Below, in pieces: positions 27,901 through 35,903 of a stretch of 64,000 nucleotides of DNA. Under the pieces are notes generated by a model. It searched no databases and had not been told where the DNA came from. It was given only the letters and a program-made list of their open reading frames with translations. The stretch spans positions 70,321-134,320 of the forward strand of contig JAFTKH010000006.1 in NCBI GenBank assembly GCA_017453365.1. The letters run 5' to 3'. The stretch comes from Clostridia bacterium. Its GTDB lineage: Bacteria; Bacillota; Clostridia; Oscillospirales; CAG-272. A program made the translations under genes and the position numbers. The stretch's first letter is position 1; each line of letters opens with the position of its first letter.

Positions 27901-28478
27901 TTACTCTTACTCCCGGCACGACCGAGCAGACCGTAACTCTTACCGCTACTATCGCGGCTACAGGCGCGACCGCCGTTACCAAGACTTGGACGATAACCGT
28001 TCCTGCTGCTGACAACAGAGTTGCTGTTCCTGTTACTAATTTCCAGGTTGATACTGCATATAAGATGAAGTCGCAGCACAATACAGCCGGTGAGATATAC
28101 TACAACGGAACTAAACCCGGTTCTAGCGGCGCCAACCTTTCCGTTACCTCTGTAAAGAATGAGGCTTGTGACGTTTATCTTACTGCAGGTACTGATGCAG
28201 GAACCTACTACATCTACATTCTCGACGGAACGACGAAGCTCTATCTCACCTTGAACAGTAACAATAAGTATCTGTTCACTACTCAAACAGAGGCGAACGT
28301 TGTGCCCACTGGAGCTACTCTGTTTACTTATGATAGCACCAATGATGCTTGGACGTATGGCTCTGGTAGATTTATGGGTACGGGCGTTTCGAACAGTTCG
28401 GCTGATATAAGAACGTATGCAGCTTCTAACATAAGCAATGCTTCTTACGCTCACGTTCAGCTTGTTACCTTTCAGTAA
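24927..28478 (+). CDS. Large modular lipoprotein with repeated Ig-like and OB-fold-like modules
   Basis: A 1,183-residue surface lipoprotein (lipobox FAAC, Cys21; AAAGGAG ahead of the ATG). Three module types recur. Type A is an atrophied bacterial Ig-like unit with TYTDVAITWTATGATIT or close variants, seen about five times. Type B is an OB-fold-like unit with LTGKIISIDT / LTGRVVSFDT, then KVGDTITVE and IKAYTAWVPTE, seen twice. Type C starts DNRVAQPV or DNRVAVPV, followed by about 130 residues describing a beta-rich unit, seen three times. No catalytic motif is visible. It is probably an adhesive or ligand-binding surface protein and is followed by a perfect terminator. Confidence 0.8.
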   Translation: MKKLLSLLLVLVLAVGVFAACGQKVNEDLEAAGAYIDALYKNEATNTTVDYDVVANVVYNGTTYPITWSVNVESGVTIVDSANAGFKTVKVERGDADLNYTLTATITDGEDTVTKSFERVVPAKVSQAAIVDAAYQLAAGETMDGTQTLTGKIISIDTPYDAGYKNVTVTIVVDNLTDKPIQCYRLKGDQAADLKVGDTITVEGTITNYKGTIEFNAGCVIKAYTAWVPTEAEKVTFEKNALTLPETVYMDGNVALVATGATYTDVAITWTATGATITEGNLVVVQTAEEQTVTLTATLTCGAATETKTITVKITPKDNRVAQPVTALDTIKTYVLAMNQLKLAKRLFATGEMNGYYAATSEAQQLAAAAQVELVSGTTDKYYLKITVGTAVKYVNMVTSTSGDKTYVNIKLEDAASTQYTFNTTYGTLVANVEGADYFFGVVKDKTHDTFGPVTANADNYPVTFYELVNPDLTPAAERIATELSSLTLPADITTAVVDVPTVGTNYANVSITWSSTNAAVAVNGGKLNFTLPATAGFTKDVKITATVACEGADSQTKEFTVTLWKLPTTEAEMVSVLYSLEKGMTVPGKYTLTGRVVSFDTDGAYSSTYHNVSIWVMVGNDAEHPVLVFRLKDVDNNDATISLIKVGDTITVENGTLTDYNTKKEITGATIKSYTAWVPTEQEKVGIEHTVLDVDTDIAVNTTLTLPAIGATYTDVAITWTADGAPVSGNYEITLGDTAREITLVATVSLGNTTLQKTFTLAVAAKPAEAPIKVNAPVVGQTYKLAIYQANKGKFLYLTGAINGTTAYQLATSDAMADAIDVTLEAVDGVDGAFRLYFMNAGVKTYIDVYERTASSQSGSLQLVTTAPERYYTVDPITGTAVVEGTAGSYYMGAFNNNAYIGGSCAEKYIWGENAANLGVSQFPVCFYSFKQVANFTADEKVAQEKEYLAIEIPEAIVSATDVTLVTDTVLFDDVTVTWEATGATIVDNKVTLTPGTTEQTVTLTATIAATGATAVTKTWTITVPAADNRVAVPVTNFQVDTAYKMKSQHNTAGEIYYNGTKPGSSGANLSVTSVKNEACDVYLTAGTDAGTYYIYILDGTTKLYLTLNSNNKYLFTTQTEANVVPTGATLFTYDSTNDAWTYGSGRFMGTGVSNSSADIRTYAASNISNASYAHVQLVTFQ

Positions 28479-28522
28479 TTAAAAATGCCGAAAAGGTAAA
28501 ACAAAAATCGTATAAACCAAAA

Positions 28523-28560
28523 AAGACCGCAGTGTTTTGCACTGCGGTCTTAACTTTTTT
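28523..28560 (+). terminator. Intrinsic terminator after the modular lipoprotein gene
   Basis: Perfect 12-bp stem AAGACCGCAGTG / CACTGCGGTCTT with loop TTTTG, then AACTTTTTT. Confidence 0.9.
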
Positions 28561-28565
28561 AAGTA

Positions 28566-28611
28566 AAAATCTGCTGAAAGTTTTTTCGAATTTCAGGAAA
28601 ACTTTCAGTAG
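28566..28611 (-). terminator. Intrinsic terminator after the NUDIX gene
   Basis: Arms CTGCTGAAAGTTTT (28571-28584) and AAAACTTTCAGTAG (28598-28611). On the minus strand the hairpin is followed by ATTTTTACTT. Confidence 0.75.
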
Positions 28612-28628
28612 CGCTAGAAAATACGTGT

Positions 28629-29132
28629 TTATTTCCACCCGTTTTGGCGAAAATAGGCGTCGAGCCTCTTCATCTGTCGGTTGATAACCCTATCGGTCTT
28701 TATAATTTCCTTGAACTCCTCGGGGGAGAGCCAGAGGTAGCCGTCGGTCTCGCCCTCTTGTAGCGTTACGGAGTCCTTCGGACATTCAACGGTGGCGATA
28801 AAGGAGTGAATTATTATTTTCTTTTCGCGGTCGAGGGTGTAGGCAATTTTCTCGAAGCTCCGGGGGCGAAGCCCTGTTTCTTCGCGGCACTCTCGTATAA
28901 CACAGTCAAGCTCGCTCTCTCCGTAGAGCGCGGCGCCACCTGCCGAAAATTCGTAAAGGCCGCCGAAGTCGCGCTTTTTCGTCGAGCGTATCATAGCGAG
29001 AAAGTCTCCGTCAGCGTGCCTTATCAAAACCTCGCACGCCATGTGGTAGGCCCCTTCGGGCAGGGGCGCTCCGCGAAAGCTATGCGCGGGTAGAAGCTCG
29101 CCCTTTTCGTTGTATAAATTCCACTTTTCCAA
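28629..29132 (-). CDS. NUDIX hydrolase
   Basis: A 167-residue NUDIX enzyme hydrolysing a nucleoside-diphosphate-linked substrate. The full NUDIX box G-x5-E-x7-R-E-x2-E-E-x-G-U is present (GAALYGESELDCV then IRECREETGL, about 66-89). The family resembles isopentenyl-diphosphate isomerase-like or YfcD-type members (NLYNEKGELLPAH at the start), so a phosphorylated sugar or nucleotide substrate is possible. The start codon is TTG, supported by AAGGGA eight bases upstream. No pathway is suggested by neighbours. Confidence 0.9.
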   Translation of the reverse strand: MEKWNLYNEKGELLPAHSFRGAPLPEGAYHMACEVLIRHADGDFLAMIRSTKKRDFGGLYEFSAGGAALYGESELDCVIRECREETGLRPRSFEKIAYTLDREKKIIIHSFIATVECPKDSVTLQEGETDGYLWLSPEEFKEIIKTDRVINRQMKRLDAYFRQNGWK

Positions 29133-29218
29133 CGGTTTTATCCCTTCCTTTTAAAAATTGCACTTTAAGAGACGAAAAATAATGTACATAAATAGGGGTA
29201 CGTGTTAAATAATAAGCA

Positions 29219-29244
29219 ATTATGTAAAGTAGGGTTTACATAAT
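29219..29244. repeat. Perfect 10-bp inverted repeat upstream of the NUDIX gene
   Basis: ATTATGTAAA / TTTACATAAT with a 6-bp gap, about 90 bp ahead of the NUDIX start. It could be an operator or a transcript hairpin. Confidence 0.5.
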
Positions 29245-29374
29245 GGTGATGAATGATGAAGACAGTTCGCAAAGCAAACTAATTAATGATTAATAATTAA
29301 TGATTAAGGTTGATTTTCTCGCAGGGCTCGAAAATCTGTTTGTTTAAATGCTCGTGTGATACAAGTAAGCGATA

Positions 29375-29661
29375 ACTGCCTACAAATTTAGATTTCTCGC
29401 GTTTGTACGCCTTAGCACCATCTCTACTGCCTACTGCTCGAAATGACAGCATAGCTGTCCCCCTGAGTGCCGAACCGCGATGGTGGTGTCGGGGAGTAAG
29501 AGCACAGATAATCAAACGAAGCGAATCTGTGAGTTTACTCACAAGTGAGCGAGAGCAGATTGCTCCGCGGCGCGCTCGACATAGTCGAGCGAAATGCGAT
29601 TAGCATAGTGGGCGGAGCACACTTACGCCGCAAGGAGTAAGGGTCTAAATCTGTAGGCAGT
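29375..29661. mobile_element. MITE-like non-coding element with terminal inverted repeats
   Basis: Ends ACTGCCTACAAATTTAGA (29375-29392) and TCTAAATCTGTAGGCAGT (29644-29661) are inverted repeats matching at 17 of 18 positions and bracket 287 bp without a credible gene. The inside has further complementary pieces (CACCATC / GATGGTG, CGCTCGACATAGTCGAGCG). No transposase is present and the flanking target duplication is not obvious. Confidence 0.55.
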
Positions 29662-29678
29662 ACCCCCTTTAGTTGCTT

Positions 29679-29738
29679 CACCCGAGCAAAGGCTGCCCCT
29701 GTCCCTAGGGGGAGCTGTCAGCTAAGCTGACTGAGGGG
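29679..29738 (+). repeat. Dispersed palindromic repeat, copy 1
   Basis: CACCCGAGCAAAGGCTGCCC, then GGGGGAGCTGTCAGC, then GCTGACTGAGGGG, with internal hairpins. An inverted, diverged copy lies at 41082-41142. It abuts the 3' end of the epimerase gene and may serve as its transcript end. Confidence 0.7.
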
Positions 29739-29744
29739 TTGTTC

Positions 29745-30395
29745 TTATGCTTCTATCTTTTCTCTGAAAGAGGTTTTATTCTCTGCTTTATAGAAGGCAG
29801 AGCCTGCGACCAGCACGTTCGCTCCGTTTGCCTTACATATCTCTCCCGTGACTAGGTCGACGCCGCCGTCTACCTCGAGGTGGCAGTCGGGATTTACTCT
29901 GTCAAGCTCCTCTCTGATAGCGCGGAGCTTCGGCATCATATCTGCCATAAATTTCTGCCCTCCGAAGCCGGGCTCGACGGTCATAACGAGAACAAGCTCG
30001 CATTTTTCGAGATAGGGCTTAATGGCATCGAGTCCTGTTTTCGGCTTTACGACGATGCCGGGCTTCACACCGAGCTCTTTTATTTTATCAAGGGTATGGG
30101 AGATGTTCTCGGGCGTATCTGCCTCAATATGCACGGTAAGGTAGTCCGCGCCCGCACGGCAAAATTCTTCGACGTATCTGATAGGCTTTTCTATCATCAG
30201 ATGCACGTCGAGAGTGATGTCTGTAGCCTTCTTAAGAGCCGAAACGAAGGAATAGCCGAAGGACATATTCGGTACGAAATGTCCGTCCATAATATCTACG
30301 TGCAGCCATTTTACACCGGCCGCCTCGGTTGCTTCAAGGTCGCGCTTCACGTTAAGTACGTCTGCGCCGAGAATGGAGGGAGAAAGAATTGCCAT
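29745..30395 (-). CDS. rpe: Ribulose-phosphate 3-epimerase
   Basis: Interconverts ribulose 5-phosphate and xylulose 5-phosphate in the pentose phosphate pathway. It has 216 residues with the complete TIM-barrel motif set: LSPSILGAD at the start, HVDIMDGHFVPN (metal His and Asp), LDVHLMIEKP, MTVEPGFGGQKF and LEVDGGV near the end. ATG 30395 is chosen over an upstream in-frame GTG (30407), because that GTG is part of the RBS (GTGAGG). Confidence 0.96.
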   Translation of the reverse strand: MAILSPSILGADVLNVKRDLEATEAAGVKWLHVDIMDGHFVPNMSFGYSFVSALKKATDITLDVHLMIEKPIRYVEEFCRAGADYLTVHIEADTPENISHTLDKIKELGVKPGIVVKPKTGLDAIKPYLEKCELVLVMTVEPGFGGQKFMADMMPKLRAIREELDRVNPDCHLEVDGGVDLVTGEICKANGANVLVAGSAFYKAENKTSFREKIEA

Positions 30396-30421
30396 AATAT
30401 ACCTCACAGGTTTTTTATTTT

Positions 30422-30450
30422 ATGATACCACTTTCTTAACGTTTTTTCAA
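30422..30450 (-). promoter_or_regulatory. rpe promoter
   Basis: Minus-strand TTGAAA (30445-30450), 17-bp spacer, TATCAT (30422-30427). Confidence 0.65.
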
Positions 30451-30718
30451 GGGGGGCGCGGTGCGGTTTAGCAATTATTTTCGGGATTTTGTCACTTTGG
30501 AGAGAATTTTCGGGTAAGATATTGAAAAATGTTGAACTTTAAGCTAAAATTAAATTGCACATTCACCCGGTCGAGGCAGTTGCATAGTGTATTCATTTAT
30601 ATTTGACCGGCAGCTCGAACGGCGTTCTGTACGTAGGAATGACGGTGCAGGTTATGCGTCTCGCTATTCAAAATGACGGCTAAAAAGCCGAGATATAAAA
30701 AGCAATCAAGGATAATCT
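30451..30718. other. Intergenic region between rpe and the ThrE genes
   Basis: No gene seen. An inverted pair CCCGGTC / GACCGG (about 30567 and 30606) and a short hairpin GGCTAAAAAGCC just upstream of the ThrE start are the only structures. No clear promoter for the ThrE pair was found. Confidence 0.5.
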
Positions 30719-31471
30719 ATGAAAAACAAGTTAACAAGCGCTATGAACATAGGCGAGGAAATGCTCGCCGCAGGTGCGGAGATACACAGAGTCGAGGACA
30801 GTATCAACAGAATTCTTACTGCCCTCGGCGCGTGTCGCGTCGACACCTTCATAATAACGAGCAGCATGGTCGTGACCGTTCATACCGAATGCGGTGAGAT
30901 ACTTACCGAAACGAGGCGTATCGGCGGAGCGGGGACCGATTTTGAAAAGCTTCATCTGCTCAACTCGCTCTCGCGCAGAATTTGCTCGGGTGAGGTAGCT
31001 CCCGATGAGATAGATGCGGAGCTTTCGCGCGTTCACAGCGCACGAACGTACCCCCTGTGGCTTGAGTTTGTGTGCTACGCGCTTATTGCGGGTGCTTTCA
31101 CTCTCTTTTTTGGGGGGAACGTTTTTCAGGCGCTATTCTCGCTTGGCGTGGGTGCTGCGGTGAGGCTGTCTTTGCTTCTTTGCGACCTTACGGTGAAAAA
31201 TAGGATATTTGCGAAATTTACGGGCTCCTTCGTCGCAACGGCGCTTGCCTTCCTTGCGTCGCACCTCGGTATGCCGGGCGGCGCCGACGCCATAATAATC
31301 GGCAACATAATGTCGCTTATCCCCGGAATAGGCTTGACAAACGCCCTGCGTGACATATTCACAGGAGACAGTATTACCGGAATTTTACGCTGTATTGAGG
31401 CGCTTCTTGCCGCTCTTGCTATCGCGGCGGGATATTTCGTACTCGCGGCACTGACAGGGGGTGGCGTGTAA
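30719..31471 (+). CDS. Threonine/serine exporter family protein, N-terminal half (ThrE/YjjP type)
   Basis: A 250-residue protein with an N-terminal soluble domain of about 115 residues carrying AGAEIHRVEDSINRIL, followed by about five membrane helices. This is the DUF1212/YjjP half of ThrE-like exporters, which move threonine, serine or in some cases succinate outward. The second half (YjjB type) is the next gene, sharing one base with this stop codon (TAATG). Together they equal one full ThrE. Confidence 0.9.
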   Translation: MKNKLTSAMNIGEEMLAAGAEIHRVEDSINRILTALGACRVDTFIITSSMVVTVHTECGEILTETRRIGGAGTDFEKLHLLNSLSRRICSGEVAPDEIDAELSRVHSARTYPLWLEFVCYALIAGAFTLFFGGNVFQALFSLGVGAAVRLSLLLCDLTVKNRIFAKFTGSFVATALAFLASHLGMPGGADAIIIGNIMSLIPGIGLTNALRDIFTGDSITGILRCIEALLAALAIAAGYFVLAALTGGGV

Positions 31472-31938
31472 TGCCGTTCGGACTTATACAGGTGCTCTCG
31501 GGTACCGTCGGCTCGATATGCTTCGCGATGCTTTTTAACATCAGGGGACGCCGCCTTGCGGTGTCTGCCGTAGGCGGATTTCTTTCTTGGTCGTTTTACC
31601 TTCTTTTTGAGCTTCTTACGAAAAACGAGGTGCTGTCATACTTTATCGTCGCGGCGCTCATCACCGCATACGCCGAATGCATGGCCCGAGTTGTGAAGAC
31701 TCCTACGACGACCTTCATTATGGCCGCTCTGATACCCTTAATACCCGGCGCATCGCTCTATTATACGATGACGTCGGCCTTTTCGGGCGACCTCACCCTC
31801 TTTGGCAATAAGGCGGTGTATACTCTCGAGCTCGCGGCGGCGCTGGCGCTGGGAGTTATTACGGCGAGTGCTGTTGCTAAGGGAATTTTTGCAGGCATTA
31901 AGAGATGGAGAAGCCGCCTGACAAACAATGAACAATGA
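31471..31938 (+). CDS. Threonine/serine exporter family protein, C-terminal half (YjjB type)
   Basis: A 155-residue integral membrane protein of the ThrE_2 family with four to five helices. FIMAALIPLIPGASLYYTM is the conserved core segment. It overlaps the preceding YjjP-type gene by one base, as expected for translationally coupled subunits. It ends near an AT-rich spacer (AACAATGAACAATGAAG) that recurs in the window. Confidence 0.9.
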   Translation: MPFGLIQVLSGTVGSICFAMLFNIRGRRLAVSAVGGFLSWSFYLLFELLTKNEVLSYFIVAALITAYAECMARVVKTPTTTFIMAALIPLIPGASLYYTMTSAFSGDLTLFGNKAVYTLELAAALALGVITASAVAKGIFAGIKRWRSRLTNNEQ

Positions 31939-32095
31939 AGAATTGAATTCAAAGCCGTCTGCTTGAGCAGCATAACGTGTTAGCGGTGAATTTCGGTAAG
32001 AGCGCGAAGCGTTTATACTCTGTCACAGGCTAAAACCGTTCGCTGTTCTCGGTGACGGCTTTTAAGTTGGTAAGAGAACGATTATTTATCATTTT

Positions 32096-32121
32096 TGGGG
32101 CGGATCGACCGCCCTTTTTTG
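32096..32121 (+). terminator. Terminator ahead of the lipoprotein cluster
   Basis: GGGGCGG-ATCGA-CCGCCC followed by TTTTTT, about 160 bp past the ThrE stop. Bases 31939-32095 hold short complementary segments but no gene. Confidence 0.8.
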
Positions 32122-32171
32122 TTTTCGCCTCCGTTTTATAAAAAAACGGTGAAAGAATTTACAAAAAAAGA

Positions 32172-32200
32172 TTGACAATTTATATTCTATAGAGTATAAT
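32172..32200 (+). promoter_or_regulatory. Strong promoter of the four-lipoprotein cluster
   Basis: Consensus TTGACA (32172-32177), 17-bp spacer, TATAAT (32195-32200), 37 bp ahead of the first ATG. No other promoter of this quality was seen inside the cluster. Confidence 0.88.
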
Positions 32201-32237
32201 TAACTTGACCCTAAAAATTTTAAAAAAGGAGAAAAAC

Positions 32238-34004
32238 ATGAAAACGCAGAAAATCTTCTTGCTGGCAGTTGCGCTTGTGCTTGCACTTTCCGTGCTTGCT
32301 TCGTGCGGTGCTGCCAAACAGGCGTATCCTGATTGCTTCGTTTTCGTTGATGATGACCCCAGCTTTACCGAGCCGGTAGAGGTTGAGGGCGAAATTATCG
32401 ACGTGAATGAAGAATACAATCTCGTTGCGTTTGAAACAAGGAGCCTTGGTACTGACGGTTACAGCAGAAGAACCGTTAAGGTTATCGACGTTTCGGATGA
32501 GAACCGCGTAGTATTCACCCGTGAACAGTCGTTTTCCGCAGACAGCACCGGGAAAGAGGACGAGATTAATCTTGATGACTACCCTGTAATTAAGGTTACC
32601 TCGCACAGCTTCCAGGGTTATGACGACGGTTATCCTGAGTACAAGGACTATTACAGCTACTATCTCATTCAGAAGAATGGGGAGGCAAGATCTCTTAAGA
32701 ACTCGACTGATAAGGATGAGCTCTACGTTGAGCAAATAAACAACGTATGGCTCGTTGAGGATGGCGAGACGCTCTATTGGGTTAATAAGAATCTCGCAGT
32801 TATGAGAGAGATGCCCCTTGCAGTAGCCGAGACCTACCGTGGCTCGAATTACGAAAGCTACTTCCGATTCGAGGCAGAATACAACGACTACCTCTACACC
32901 TGGGAGTTCGACGCTGATAATCTTAGTCAGGTAGTGGTGGTTTACGACCCGAACGGTATTGCTTGCGCTAAGTACGCGTTTCCTACGGGTATGTATCTCG
33001 GCAATCCTTTCGTATCTGTTCTTGATAACGGTAACGTCATCATTCAGGAGCAGACTGTTGCCGAGGACGGCGAGGCTTACGATTACGTATACGGCTATGG
33101 ACCCACGAGCTATAACGTAGACGTCGTAACGAAGGTTATGAATTATCAGACCGGTGAGGTCACAGAGGTTGAATTCGATTACCTCGTCTCTTTTACTTCG
33201 AGCAGATATGAGATGGAACAGCAGACCTATCCTGAGATCTATCTTGCCGAGGGCTACAACAACATGGCTATAGTTACCGCGATTGAGGACGGCACACTTG
33301 GCAGAAATATGACGATTGTGGTTATCTCGAACGAGCTCGAAATTCAGTGGAAGCTCGAGAATGAGCATCTCACCCTTCCTACGATGATCTACGTCGGCGA
33401 GGACGGTTACATTGCAGAAGCAGTTGTTGACGGAGCTACCCGCACCTGTCGCTTTACCTGGGACGGTGAGCTTGTTCACGTATTCCCTGCTAATTTCGAT
33501 TACGAAAGAATGACCTCTGACGTATACGTAACCGATAGCGGCGTATACACCCTTGACGGCGAGCTTGTATTCGATATTGAGAACAGCGATTTCTACAATG
33601 CCGGAGTTTACATTGTAGGCGAGTGCATATATTTCACTCGCGAGAACGACCTTAAGCTCGGCGAGTGGAACGATTATTATGAAGAGTACGAGGAATTCGT
33701 AGAGTTCTACAAGCTCAACCTCGAGACAGGCGAAGCAGAGCTTATCGCTGACGGCGAGGAGACCTTCTGCGAGCCCTTCACTGAGGATGGCGCGCTTGGT
33801 GTTATCAACGAGAAGAAGGGCACCATTACGGTATACAATGCCGCAGGCGAGATTGTTCTCGTGACTAAGGGCGAGGATATAGTAGAGACGTATACGTCCG
33901 AAGGTGCGTTCATCATTGAGGTTGAGGTCGGCGATGAGCACAAGTTCTACGTATTCGGCCTCGGTGACCAGTGTGTCGACAACACGTCGGCAAATATGTA
34001 TTAA
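32238..34004 (+). CDS. Large lipoprotein, paralog 1 of 4
   Basis: A 588-residue lipoprotein (lipobox LASC, Cys23). ATG 32238 is chosen because AAAGGAG sits just upstream. I recognise no named family. The mature part is acidic and beta-rich, with aromatic and Asp/Glu-rich strands, and reads like a beta-propeller (repeated segments such as LYTWEFDADNLSQVVVVYD and GVYTLDGELVFDIE). A core segment SVLDNGNVIIQEQTV near 260, then VMNYQTGEVTEVEFDY, matches equivalents in the three following genes. It is first in a tight cluster and strongly codon-biased. Confidence 0.75.
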   Translation: MKTQKIFLLAVALVLALSVLASCGAAKQAYPDCFVFVDDDPSFTEPVEVEGEIIDVNEEYNLVAFETRSLGTDGYSRRTVKVIDVSDENRVVFTREQSFSADSTGKEDEINLDDYPVIKVTSHSFQGYDDGYPEYKDYYSYYLIQKNGEARSLKNSTDKDELYVEQINNVWLVEDGETLYWVNKNLAVMREMPLAVAETYRGSNYESYFRFEAEYNDYLYTWEFDADNLSQVVVVYDPNGIACAKYAFPTGMYLGNPFVSVLDNGNVIIQEQTVAEDGEAYDYVYGYGPTSYNVDVVTKVMNYQTGEVTEVEFDYLVSFTSSRYEMEQQTYPEIYLAEGYNNMAIVTAIEDGTLGRNMTIVVISNELEIQWKLENEHLTLPTMIYVGEDGYIAEAVVDGATRTCRFTWDGELVHVFPANFDYERMTSDVYVTDSGVYTLDGELVFDIENSDFYNAGVYIVGECIYFTRENDLKLGEWNDYYEEYEEFVEFYKLNLETGEAELIADGEETFCEPFTEDGALGVINEKKGTITVYNAAGEIVLVTKGEDIVETYTSEGAFIIEVEVGDEHKFYVFGLGDQCVDNTSANMY

Positions 34005-34016
34005 GGAGGAAGAGAA

Positions 34017-35903
34017 ATGACTAAGAAAAGAATAATAAGCATAATCTCGTTCCTTCTTGTTGCGATTATGGCTCTTGCAGCCTGCTCGCCGAAGACTCCC
34101 GAGACTCCCGACGCACCCGTAACCGCGGAGGGTATTCTCTCGAGCTTCGTTACCTTTAAGGATACGGAGGTTAAGCCTCTTAACAATGCAAGCTCTCTTT
34201 CCGACGAGCTTGGTAAGGTTTACGATTCCAACGTAAACTACACGGTTTTCTATAAGGAGACCAAGGACAGATTCAACAATCTTACCGAGACCTACTCCAT
34301 CTACTCCATAGAGGAGAAGAAGGTTGTCGGAACTGTATCGAACACCTACGCTGACGAGTGGGGCTGGGAGGATGATTTCGGTAACGAGACCTATCCCGAA
34401 AAGCTTATCACCGACGTTAACCTCGTTCAGCTCACTGAGGACGTTACGTATCTTTCTGTTGAGTGGACTACATACACTCCTATCGACGAGGAGATAGTCG
34501 AAGAGGAAGAGCTCGCATGGAGCTACACCGAGAAGACCTACTATGAGTTCTACGATATGGCAGGAGCTCTCGTAGCTACCTCTTACGTTGCAGAGAACGG
34601 CGAGTACGTTAGCTCTAACGAGTATTACACTCTCGTTTCGTTCGGTAAGAATATTGCAATCTTCGACAACGAGGATAGTAAGGTGCTCTCCACCTACGAC
34701 GGTGACGCTGAGCCGAACCCCGTCCTCTACGACTTTATGAACGACGAGTATAACTATCTTCTTAACGTTGATAACGGCGCTATTGACCCCACCCTTATGG
34801 GTAAGCGCACGAAGATAATGGTATTCGATAAGGAGAACAACCTCGTTCTTGAGTATGCTCACGGCGACTATCCCACGCTGGTACAGTCGAAGGTGCTCGA
34901 GAGCGGTGATATCCTTATTCAGCATGTGATAGTTACCGACGGTAACGAATACGACGCCTTCATTGGCGGAATGAAGTATAATCTTGATTCCTTCATTCTC
35001 GACGTTGAGACCGGTGTTGTTACTGAGCTTGCAGACTTTGGTTATGCTATTAACAACATATACTTCGCTGACGAGTTCCTTGAGGATGCTCCCGACGGCG
35101 CAGCTACTACCGAGAACGTTCGCAATATTGCGAGCGCTACGTCCCTTGCTGATGAGAAGGAATATACCATATTCTTCGACAACTTCGGCAACGTGAACTT
35201 CGTCTTCGACGGTAAGCTTGCTTACGAGATGGACGACGAGGAAACCTTCCGCGTGCTCTCCGAGGACAGACTTCTTATCACTCTTGCGAGTGACGTTACG
35301 AGAAAGGCTGTTATCGACAATGCGGGTAACGTTGTTACCTATATTCCCGATGATGCTATAATCCTTCGCGATTACATAGTAACGGGCGATAGGGACGGAC
35401 ACATTCTTGTATACGACTTCGATATGAAGCTCGTTCGTACTCTTTCGGACGACTGGTCGAGCTCTTACAATAGCGAGGGCGAAAGCATTAATTTCCACGG
35501 TGCTCTAGGCAACAACCTTGTATTCACCGCGACTAACAGAACTTCCACCGGAAGCGGTGATAACGTCATCTACGACTTCGTTCCCTACGTTGTTATCATA
35601 AACGTGAAAAACGATAATGTAGATCATATGTCCGACAGCTACGTAGAGCGGCTGGATGACGACCTTCTTATAATAAAGAAGGAAAGCAAGCGTGCACACA
35701 CGCCTGTCTATACCGTAAAGAACGAGAACGGTAAGACGGTTCTTACCGCATCCGCTTACAATTACAGCATTATTTCCAGATGTGACGAGGCAGTTATCAT
35801 AGAGTTCTACACCTCCGACGAACGCCTCGCATACCTTATCGACAATACCGGCGTCGAGCACGATGACTACGACGACGGCAAGGATGAAGGAGGAGAAGAC
35901 TGA
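34017..35903 (+). CDS. Large lipoprotein, paralog 2 of 4
   Basis: A 628-residue lipoprotein (lipobox LAAC, Cys23; GGAGGAAG ahead of the ATG) starting 12 bp after paralog 1. After a Pro/Thr linker, the sequence has the same layout as its neighbours: KVLESGDILIQHVIV near 291, then ILDVETGVVTELADF. Other propeller-like strands are GHILVYDFDMKLVRTLSDDW and FVFDGKLAYEMDD. Pro- and Asp-rich ends flank the domain. Its TGA overlaps the next ATG (TGATG), so translation is probably coupled. Function unknown. Confidence 0.75.
   Translation: MTKKRIISIISFLLVAIMALAACSPKTPETPDAPVTAEGILSSFVTFKDTEVKPLNNASSLSDELGKVYDSNVNYTVFYKETKDRFNNLTETYSIYSIEEKKVVGTVSNTYADEWGWEDDFGNETYPEKLITDVNLVQLTEDVTYLSVEWTTYTPIDEEIVEEEELAWSYTEKTYYEFYDMAGALVATSYVAENGEYVSSNEYYTLVSFGKNIAIFDNEDSKVLSTYDGDAEPNPVLYDFMNDEYNYLLNVDNGAIDPTLMGKRTKIMVFDKENNLVLEYAHGDYPTLVQSKVLESGDILIQHVIVTDGNEYDAFIGGMKYNLDSFILDVETGVVTELADFGYAINNIYFADEFLEDAPDGAATTENVRNIASATSLADEKEYTIFFDNFGNVNFVFDGKLAYEMDDEETFRVLSEDRLLITLASDVTRKAVIDNAGNVVTYIPDDAIILRDYIVTGDRDGHILVYDFDMKLVRTLSDDWSSSYNSEGESINFHGALGNNLVFTATNRTSTGSGDNVIYDFVPYVVIINVKNDNVDHMSDSYVERLDDDLLIIKKESKRAHTPVYTVKNENGKTVLTASAYNYSIISRCDEAVIIEFYTSDERLAYLIDNTGVEHDDYDDGKDEGGED

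Noticed and set aside
29403..29603. Short open frames inside the MITE-like element
   Set aside because: No RBS, no known motif, and the frames coincide with inverted-repeat sequence.
32220..35498. A 1,092-codon open frame on the minus strand, and similar long antisense frames at 24939-26801, 35867-37636, 21923-23392, 38653-40125 and 18436-19548
   Set aside because: They mirror strongly codon-biased sense genes that have lipoboxes or ATPase motifs, RBSs and promoters. The antisense products show no family motif, have no RBS, and one crosses two sense genes and their spacer.
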